The notes beneath the pieces were generated by a model. It made no database searches, was not told the origin of the DNA, and saw nothing but the letters and a program-made list of their open reading frames with translations. From positions 1-5,856 of the forward strand of contig JACQBB010000033.1 of the NCBI GenBank assembly GCA_016194625.1: a DNA stretch of 5,856 nucleotides, read 5' to 3'. The position numbers and the translations under genes were made by a program. The DNA comes from Elusimicrobiota bacterium. Its GTDB lineage: Bacteria > Elusimicrobiota > Elusimicrobia > UBA1565 > UBA9628. Of this stretch, positions 1 to 5,856 are shown piece by piece. The stretch's first letter is position 1, and each line of letters begins with the position of its first letter.

Positions 1-235
1 ACAGGTCGAGGTGGTGGAGGGTCAGGCGCTCGCCGCGGTACACGTGCGCGAGCGCGAAGGTCGGGCTGGACACGCGCCCGCGGAAGCCCGCGGCGCGCGC
101 CAGGCCGCGCACGAGCGTGGTCTTGCCCGCGCCCAGCTCCCCGCGCAGGAGGACCAGGTCGCCGGCGCGCAGTTCGCGGCCGATGACCTCGCCGAGGCGG
201 ACCGTCTCGGCCTCCGCGGCCAGGGACAGCCTCAC
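1..235 (-). CDS. tsaE: tRNA t6A biosynthesis ATPase TsaE (N-terminal half, runs off window)
   Basis: TsaE is the cytoplasmic P-loop ATPase that works with TsaD and TsaB in making N6-threonylcarbamoyladenosine at position 37 of ANN-decoding tRNAs. I translated 78 residues by hand from a GTG start at 235-233. Residues 32-39 are the Walker A loop GELGAGKT, followed by TLVRG. Residues 55-60 (VSSPTF) and 74-78 (HHLDL) match the family's switch-like SPTF and HxD segments. The family is usually about 150 residues, so roughly the second half lies beyond the left edge. The GTG overlaps the nnrD stop (GTGA, 232-235). There is no clear Shine-Dalgarno sequence, only AAGG about 13 bases upstream, so translation probably depends on coupling to nnrD. 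That coupling would be disturbed if the nnrD frameshift is real. The identity is clear from the motifs; the start is likely but not proven. Confidence 0.93.
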   Translation of the reverse strand, partial: MRLSLAAEAETVRLGEVIGRELRAGDLVLLRGELGAGKTTLVRGLARAAGFRGRVSSPTFALAHVYRGERLTLHHLDL

Positions 236-953
236 AGCGCGCGGAAGGCCTTGGGCAGGAAGTCCACGAGGTCCGTCGCCGTCGCGCCCCAGGCGGTGAG
301 CTCGCGCTCGGCCAGGTCGCCGGCGGTCCCGTGCAGCCAGCAGCCGAGCGCCGCGCACTTGAAGGCCAGGTCGCCGGACACGCGGCCCGAGGCCAGCGCC
401 TGCGCCCACAGCCCGGCGATCAGCCCGGTGAGCACGTCGCCGGTGCCGCCCTTGGCCAGGGCCGGTCCGCCCGTCGGGTTGACGGCGGTGCGCGCGCCCG
501 TGGAGACCAGCGTGCGGTGGCCCTTGAGCACGGCGACGCCGCCCCAGGCGCGGGCCAGTCGCTCGACGGCGCTGACGCGCTCGGCCTCGTTGCGCGGGCG
601 GTCGCGATGCCGGGGCCGATCGCGCAGGCGGTCACGCGGCGGTCCTTGGCGTAGTTCTTGAGCCGCTCGACGCCGTCGGGGCGGAACGCGCCGCCGGCGG
701 TCTCGGGCAGGCCCAGGGTCATCGCCGAAGGCACCGCGCCCGCCACGGTCGGCGAGACGCTGACCGGCACCGCTACGCTGACCAGCCCCGCGCCCGAGCG
801 CAAGGCCGCGCGCGCCGCCAGGATGGCCGCGCCGGCCATGCCGCGCGAGCCGCCGACGATCAGAGCGTGGCCGAACACGCCCTTGTGGTCGTCGGACTTC
901 CGCTCGACGAGGCCTTCGCGCAGTTCCGCCTTGGACAGGCTCTTGAGGCTCAT
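232..953 (-). pseudogene. nnrD: ADP-dependent NAD(P)H-hydrate dehydratase NnrD, internally deleted and frameshifted
   Basis: NnrD uses ADP (ATP in eukaryotes) to dehydrate damaged NAD(P)H hydrates back to NAD(P)H. This is a stand-alone dehydratase without the NnrE epimerase domain. The first frame starts at ATG 953 and gives about 119 residues with the family's opening: DDHKGVFGHALIVGGSRGMA, then a GAAILAARAALRSGAG helix and AIGPG. The reading frame then changes near 592-599. The second frame (594 to the TGA at 234-232) gives about 120 residues with VLKGHRTLVST, NPTGGPALAKGGTGDVLTG (phosphate-binding loop and catalytic Asp) and a normal C-terminus. One missing C in the run at 596-598 would rejoin the frames. 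Even so, the product would be about 240 residues against a usual 270-290: it lacks about 50 residues between GPG and LKG, including the LDAD- and TPHPGE-like segments. Read literally, translation stops at 420-422 after 177 residues. The cause is either real decay or an assembly collapse. Confidence 0.85.
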
Positions 954-959
954 GGCCGG

Positions 960-965
960 ATTATA
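960..965 (-). promoter_or_regulatory. Candidate -10 box TATAAT just before nnrD (possible leaderless start)
   Basis: The minus strand reads GCGCTATAATCCGGCCATG, with a perfect sigma-70-type -10 hexamer ending 6 bases before the nnrD ATG. Transcription would be expected to begin about 7 bases after the hexamer, at or next to the ATG. No Shine-Dalgarno sequence lies between, so a leaderless nnrD-tsaE message is plausible. The surrounding sequence is almost pure G/C, which makes the A/T hexamer stand out. Against this, the position 17 bases upstream is TGGCGC, a poor -35 match. The box also falls in the gap after the HNH gene, where composition is free to vary. Confidence 0.4.
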
Positions 966-993
966 GCGCGGGAGGGGCGGGCGCGCCAGCCGT

Positions 994-1324
994 CTAGGCG
1001 TCGGAGAGCAGCTTCTTCCAGCTGGCCGGGATGTCGGTGCCGGTCCCGCGCGAACACGTTGTGGCGCGTGAAGGCGACCTCGCGGTGCGGGATCCGGTCG
1101 TAGCGCACCAGGCGGATGACCTCGGGCACCGCGAAGCGGCTGTTCGGCGAGCGCACGAACGACGCGCGCGCCTCCACCCAGTTCGACGACGCCGCCACCC
1201 AGGTCCGGAAGTCGTAGGGCGTCAACTCCTCGTCGAGCGCCTCGGCCAGGCCCATGTACACGAGCGTCACCGCGCGCCGCCAATCGGCGACCGCGACCGC
1301 CCGGAAGGACCTGTTGAGGACGAG
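994..1324 (-). pseudogene. HNH endonuclease family protein remnant, HNH core missing
   Basis: The N-terminal part (1324-1043, about 94 codons) matches the leading domain of the small HNH endonuclease family (COG1403 type). It has LVLNRSFRAVAVADWRRAV, LVYMGLAEALDEE, a YDFRTW stretch, then FAVPEVIRLVRYDRIP and FTRHNVFARD. In intact members NxFxRD is followed directly by a CxYC zinc finger and the H-N-H residues. Here none of that is present. Instead, a typical family tail (DIPASWKKLLSDA and TAG at 996-994) appears in a different frame from 1035, only about 10 bases on. I estimate 60-80 codons have been lost, out of frame. Read literally, the first frame runs on to a TGA at 952-950 with unrelated residues. 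No ATG, GTG or TTG precedes the conserved LVLN in frame except a GTG at 1588 deep inside acpS; a CTC sits where the start should be. A functional nuclease is very unlikely as sequenced. Confidence 0.75.
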
Positions 1325-1331
1325 GGTCCTG

Positions 1332-1371
1332 CTCCTCGCGATAGCGTAACAGGACGAAGGCCGGAAATCAA
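1332..1371 (-). promoter_or_regulatory. Possible promoter and Shine-Dalgarno of the HNH gene
   Basis: The gap between acpS and the HNH remnant (1325-1377) is clearly richer in A/T than its surroundings. On the minus strand TTGATT (1371-1366) is followed after 17 bases by TACGCT (1348-1343). This keeps the strongest -35 bases and the TA...T positions of a -10 box. An AGGAG at 1336-1332 lies 7 bases before the CTC at 1324-1322. Together these look like a promoter and ribosome site for the HNH gene whose start codon is missing. Each hexamer is only a partial match, so this is suggestive. Confidence 0.3.
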
Positions 1372-1377
1372 CGCCCG

Positions 1378-1713
1378 CTAGGGCACGCGGACGGCGAAGG
1401 CGACCGCGTGCTCGCGGCCGTGAGACAGGGACAGCTTGAGGCCCTTGGCGGGCTTGCCGCGGACGGTGACGCTGGGCCGGCCCTTCTTGTCGCGGCTCAC
1501 CGAGATCGCGGTCAGCGGGATGCGCGCCTCGCCCAGGGCCTTGTACACGGCTTCCTTGGCGGCGAAGCGGACGGCGAAGTGCGGCCACGGGTCCTTCTTG
1601 GCCTTGCAGTAGGCGATCTCGGCCTTGGAGAAGACGCGGGTGAGGAACCGGGGGTTGCGCTGGGCGAACGCTTTCACGCGTCCGATCTCGACGAGGTCGA
1701 CGCCGACCTCCAT
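1378..1713 (-). CDS. acpS: Holo-[acyl-carrier-protein] synthase AcpS
   Basis: AcpS transfers 4'-phosphopantetheine from coenzyme A to the serine of acyl carrier protein, making it active for fatty acid synthesis in the cytoplasm. The 111-residue product is slightly shorter than the usual 118-126 but has all family blocks. GVDLVEIGRV at residues 4-13 carries the magnesium-binding Asp6. RVFSKAEIAYC lies at 26-36. RFAAKEAVYKALG at 49-61 carries the second metal ligand Glu54. LSLSHGREHAVAFAV at 95-109 is the C-terminal beta segment. The ATG at 1713-1711 shares its A with the TGA of the upstream membrane-protein gene (TGATG), and only a weak purine stretch (GAGAAG) precedes it, so translational coupling is likely. 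The usual GTGI after KA(L/F)G is replaced by GEARIP, a mild departure. The gene ends with TAG at 1380-1378, ahead of a 53-base gap before the HNH remnant. Confidence 0.95.
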   Translation of the reverse strand: MEVGVDLVEIGRVKAFAQRNPRFLTRVFSKAEIAYCKAKKDPWPHFAVRFAAKEAVYKALGEARIPLTAISVSRDKKGRPSVTVRGKPAKGLKLSLSHGREHAVAFAVRVP

Positions 1714-2174
1714 CAGAGCTTCTCGACGAAGCGGAGCTGCGGCACGCCGCGCTCGACGCCCGTCACCACGGAGAGGGTCTTCAGGCAGTAGCCGTACGCC
1801 CCGGGGCTCGACTTCAGGTCCGCCGACGGGACCGTCCACTCGACGGGCGCCGTCTGGCGGCCGTCGACGAAGCCCATGCGGCCGTCGAAGCTGTCGACGC
1901 ACCAGGCGACGGGCTTGCCGATCGCGGCCGCCGGCGCGTCGAGGACCGCGCCGTAGCCGAGGCCCAGGCGGCGAGCCTCGGACAGCAGCGGAGCGTTCGA
2001 CGAGCGGGCGGACAGGCTCCAGCCCAGGCCGCCCAGCGCCTCGGGCCAGCGCACCGACGCGACGTAGCCCGCGAGCAGGAGCGCCGGGAACAGCCACAGG
2101 ATGCGCCCGTTCGTGCGGGCCAGCAGCTTGAACCAGTTCACGCACGGGTCGAGGCGGCGGGCGATCGCGGTCAC
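1713..2174 (-). CDS. Small single-pass membrane protein of unknown function
   Basis: I do not recognise this 153-residue protein. Residues 1-24 are basic (Arg6, Arg7, Lys16, Arg20, Arg24). Residues 25-41 (ILWLFPALLLAGYVASV) form one hydrophobic segment. By the positive-inside rule the N-terminus is cytoplasmic, and residues 44-153 form a soluble domain outside the inner membrane. That domain has GKPVAWCVDSF at 86-96, GRMGFVDGRQTAPVEW at 98-113 and GAYGYCLKTLSVV at 125-137. Cys92 and Cys130 could pair as a disulphide. The gene sits 10 bases after the glmS stop and overlaps the acpS start by one base, so it is almost certainly co-transcribed. Its codon use and GC content look like its neighbours', which argues that it is real and long resident. 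The start is a GTG supported by a strong Shine-Dalgarno sequence. A role in the envelope fits its topology and glmS/glmM neighbours but is only inference. Confidence 0.8.
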   Translation of the reverse strand: MTAIARRLDPCVNWFKLLARTNGRILWLFPALLLAGYVASVRWPEALGGLGWSLSARSSNAPLLSEARRLGLGYGAVLDAPAAAIGKPVAWCVDSFDGRMGFVDGRQTAPVEWTVPSADLKSSPGAYGYCLKTLSVVTGVERGVPQLRFVEKL

Positions 2175-2178
2175 GGGG

Positions 2179-2184
2179 ACCTCC
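2179..2184 (-). promoter_or_regulatory. Shine-Dalgarno GGAGGT setting the GTG start of the membrane protein
   Basis: Directly after the glmS TGA the minus strand reads GGAGGTCCCC and then GTG (2174-2172). GGAGGT is a near-perfect anti-16S match with a short spacing of 4-5 bases. No ATG lies nearby in this frame, so the ribosome site decides the GTG start. It abuts the glmS stop codon, as expected for re-initiation by terminating ribosomes. Confidence 0.7.
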
Positions 2185-4053
<1,869 letters not shown>

Positions 4054-4068
4054 GGGACGCTCCTTGGA

Positions 4069-4791
4069 CTAGTCGACGAGCCGGCGCATCTCCGCGACCG
4101 CGCTCTTCAGGCCGACGAACACCGAGCGCGCGACGATCGAGAAGCCGATGTTCAGGGCCGACATGTGCGGCACGCGCGCGATCGGCGCCACGTTGTGGTA
4201 GTCGAGGCCGTGGCCGGCGTGCACCGTCATGCCCATCTCCCAGGCCATGTAGGTCGCCAGCTCCAGGCGCTCCAGCTCCGCCTTCTGCGCGGGCTTGGTC
4301 GACGCCGCGACGTAGTCGGAGGTGTTGAACTCGACCACGTCGGCGCCGATGTTGCGCGCGGCGCGGACGAACGGCGCCTCGGGCGCGATGAACAGGCTGA
4401 CCTCGAGGCCCGCCTTCTTCAGGCGCGCGACGGTCTTCTCCAGGCTCTTGAAGTGGCGCACCACGTCGAGGCCGCCCTCGGTGGACACCTCTCCGGGACG
4501 CTCGGGGACCAGGCAGACCGAGGTCGGCTTGGCCCGCAGGACCGCGGCGACCATCTTCGGGTCGTCGGCCAGCTCGACGTGCGTCTCGCCCTTGAGGCGG
4601 CAGAGCTTGATCAGGTCGTCGTCCTGGATGTGCCGGCGGTCGCGGCGCAGGTGGCAGACGATGATGTCCGCGCCGGACTGGCGCGCGACCTGGGCGGCCG
4701 CGATCGGGTCGTGGTCGATGTCCTTGCGCGCCTGGCGCAGGGTGGCGACGTGGTCGATGTTGACGCCCAGCTTGATGCGCTGTTCCTTCAT
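4069..4791 (-). CDS. pdxJ: Pyridoxine 5'-phosphate synthase PdxJ
   Basis: PdxJ condenses 1-deoxy-D-xylulose 5-phosphate with 3-amino-2-oxopropyl phosphate to make pyridoxine 5'-phosphate, the last ring-forming step of the DXP-dependent vitamin B6 pathway. The 240-residue protein is of normal length (E. coli 243) and is a single TIM barrel. Residues 8-19 read LGVNIDHVATLR. His47, Glu73 and His194 (AGHGLDYHN) align with the three E. coli active-site residues. VPERPGEVSTEGGLDV at 95-110 is the conserved phosphate-binding part. Two positions differ from the common pattern: HLREDRRHI is HLRRDRRHI (Arg50), and LNIGH is LNIGF (Phe217). The ATG overlaps the glmM stop (ATGA, 4788-4791). A GGAGG at 4803-4799 lies 7-8 bases upstream, inside the glmM coding sequence. 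The gene ends with TAG, 15 bases before glmS. This implies de novo B6 synthesis through the PdxA/PdxJ route. Confidence 0.98.
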   Translation of the reverse strand: MKEQRIKLGVNIDHVATLRQARKDIDHDPIAAAQVARQSGADIIVCHLRRDRRHIQDDDLIKLCRLKGETHVELADDPKMVAAVLRAKPTSVCLVPERPGEVSTEGGLDVVRHFKSLEKTVARLKKAGLEVSLFIAPEAPFVRAARNIGADVVEFNTSDYVAASTKPAQKAELERLELATYMAWEMGMTVHAGHGLDYHNVAPIARVPHMSALNIGFSIVARSVFVGLKSAVAEMRRLVD

Positions 4792-5856
4792 GAGTGATCC
4801 TCCAAGGTCTGTCCCGTCTCAGCGAAATAGGTCCGTCCGATGGATCCGGCGAGTCGCGCGTTCTCGGCCTTGTCCGGCCCCTCGACGAGCACCCGCAGGG
4901 CCGGCTCGGTGCCCGAGTAGCGCACGAACACGCGGCCGCGGCCCGCGAGCGCCTTCGACGCGCGCGCGATCTCGTGCTGGGTCCTCTTCAGGCCGTCCAG
5001 CGCCGGCTTGGCGCTCACCTTCAGCGCGAGCAGGGTCTGCGGCGTCGGCGCGTACAGGCGGCGCAGCGCGCTCATCGGCTCGCCCGACTCGCGCCACGCG
5101 GCGAGCGTCTGCAGGGCGGTCAGCACGCCGTCGCCGGTCGGCGCGAAGTCGCGGAACACCACGTGCCCCGAGTTCTCGCCGCCCAGGCTCAACCCCTCGC
5201 GCTCGATGGCCTCGGTCACGTGGCGGTCGCCGACCGGGGTCGAGACCACGCCGATGCCCTTCGAGTCCAGGTACTTGATCAGCCCGTAGTTCGACATCAC
5301 CGTCAGCGCGACCTTGCCGCCGCGCAGCCCCCCGCGCTTCAGCAGGCGGGTGGCCGCGGCGCCGATGACCATGTCGCCGTCGAGCAGCGCGCCGCGCTCG
5401 TCGCAGACCAGCGCGCGGTCCGCGTCGCCGTCGAACGCGACGCCCGCGTCGGCCTTCGCGCGCCGCACGACCGCGCCCATGTGGTCCGTCGCCAGCGCCC
5501 CGCAGCCCGCGTTGATGTTGCGGCCGTCGGGCTTCACGCCCACGGCGACGACCTCGGCGCCGAAGCTCTCCAGCAGGCCCGGCGCGAACGCCGCGGCCGC
5601 GCCGTGAGCGCAGTCCACGACCAGCTTCACGCCGCTCAGGTCGAGCAGGGCCGGGAACGACGAGCGCAGGAAATCGAGGTACAGCGCGACGCGGTCGCGG
5701 CCGTCGGCGAGCGCCGCGGGGACGCGCGCGGCCGGGACGGGAGCGCCGGCGCGGAAGGCGCGCTCGACCTCACCCTCCAGCTCCGGGCTCATCTTGAAGC
5801 CCGCGGCGTCGAAGAACTTGATGCCGTTGTACTCGGCCGGGTTGTGGCTGGCGGAC
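4788..5856 (-). CDS. glmM: Phosphoglucosamine mutase GlmM (N-terminus beyond window)
   Basis: GlmM interconverts glucosamine-6-phosphate and glucosamine-1-phosphate through a phosphoserine, supplying GlmU for UDP-GlcNAc. The right edge cuts the gene one base before the codons for SASHNP. The catalytic serine is therefore the AGC at 5849-5847, and roughly the first 100 residues are missing. The visible 355 residues continue with EYNGIKFF. DGDADR at visible 142-147 is the metal loop, with Ala where E. coli has Gly. VGDRHV and GGENSGH (about 225-231) form the sugar-specificity loop, which is GEQSGH in many GlmM proteins. RYSGTEPALRVLVEG at 312-326 is the C-terminal phosphate-binding loop. NINAGCG and the VGDR segment favour GlmM over phosphomannomutase or phosphoglucomutase, as does the linkage to glmS. 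The stop TGA overlaps the pdxJ ATG. Length and domain order look complete for the part present. Confidence 0.95.
   Translation of the reverse strand, partial: SASHNPAEYNGIKFFDAAGFKMSPELEGEVERAFRAGAPVPAARVPAALADGRDRVALYLDFLRSSFPALLDLSGVKLVVDCAHGAAAAFAPGLLESFGAEVVAVGVKPDGRNINAGCGALATDHMGAVVRRAKADAGVAFDGDADRALVCDERGALLDGDMVIGAAATRLLKRGGLRGGKVALTVMSNYGLIKYLDSKGIGVVSTPVGDRHVTEAIEREGLSLGGENSGHVVFRDFAPTGDGVLTALQTLAAWRESGEPMSALRRLYAPTPQTLLALKVSAKPALDGLKRTQHEIARASKALAGRGRVFVRYSGTEPALRVLVEGPDKAENARLAGSIGRTYFAETGQTLEDHS

Noticed and set aside
11..661. Open frames on the plus strand across nnrD and tsaE.
   Set aside because: They are antisense to conserved sequence, have biased Arg/Ala-rich composition and show no family motif.
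954..993. A terminator in the gap between the HNH remnant and nnrD.
   Set aside because: The stretch is G/C-rich, but I could not find a convincing stem followed by a T run on the minus strand.
950..1324. Reading the HNH frame literally as a 124-residue protein whose TGA overlaps the nnrD ATG (ATGA).
   Set aside because: The residues after FARD look like out-of-frame GC-rich translation, while the alternative frame gives a clear family tail ending at 994. The ATGA overlap is probably chance, though a genuinely recoded C-terminus cannot be fully excluded.
4054..4068. A glmS ribozyme or riboswitch upstream of glmS.
   Set aside because: Only 15 bases separate pdxJ and glmS, filled by a Shine-Dalgarno site. 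There is no space for the ribozyme fold.

Overview
The window is one compact operon-like block. Every gene I can support lies on the minus strand, so it reads from right to left. The DNA is very GC-rich (I estimate about 70% or more by eye, with strong G/C third positions). Genes are separated by 15 bases or less, or overlap (ATGA, TGATG, GTGA), except around one decayed gene. The genes point to a bacterium with ordinary peptidoglycan and lipid metabolism. Linkage of glmM, pdxJ, acpS, nnrD and tsaE is a familiar bacterial arrangement. The HNH-family remnant and the gene order would fit a high-GC Elusimicrobiota or deltaproteobacteria-like lineage, but that placement is a low-confidence guess.

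Layout in transcription order: glmM (partial; the window opens at its catalytic-serine motif, 4788-5856), pdxJ (4069-4791), glmS (2185-4053), a small single-pass membrane protein of unknown function (1713-2174), acpS (1378-1713), a broken HNH-endonuclease-family gene (about 994-1324), a broken nnrD (232-953), and the first half of tsaE (1-235). GlmS makes glucosamine-6-phosphate and GlmM isomerises it to glucosamine-1-phosphate, so the two share the route to UDP-GlcNAc. PdxJ makes pyridoxine 5'-phosphate. AcpS activates acyl carrier protein for lipid synthesis. NnrD repairs hydrated NAD(P)H. TsaE supports the t6A modification of tRNA. The common theme is housekeeping supply and repair for envelope building and translation.

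The most notable part is 232-1380. Two neighbouring genes each carry an internal, out-of-frame loss that removes the catalytic core while both flanks stay well conserved. In the HNH gene the whole metal-finger/HNH core is gone between 1045 and 1035, and a recognisable tail continues in another frame. In nnrD about 50 codons are gone near 592-599, including the usual TPHPGE region. The HNH gene also lacks a normal start codon. These could be real gene decay or assembly collapses, and raw reads would decide. A perfect TATAAT box 6 bases before the nnrD ATG, with no Shine-Dalgarno sequence, suggests a leaderless internal promoter. I found no RNA genes, mobile elements, CRISPR arrays or convincing terminators, and I do not see a new multi-gene system here.
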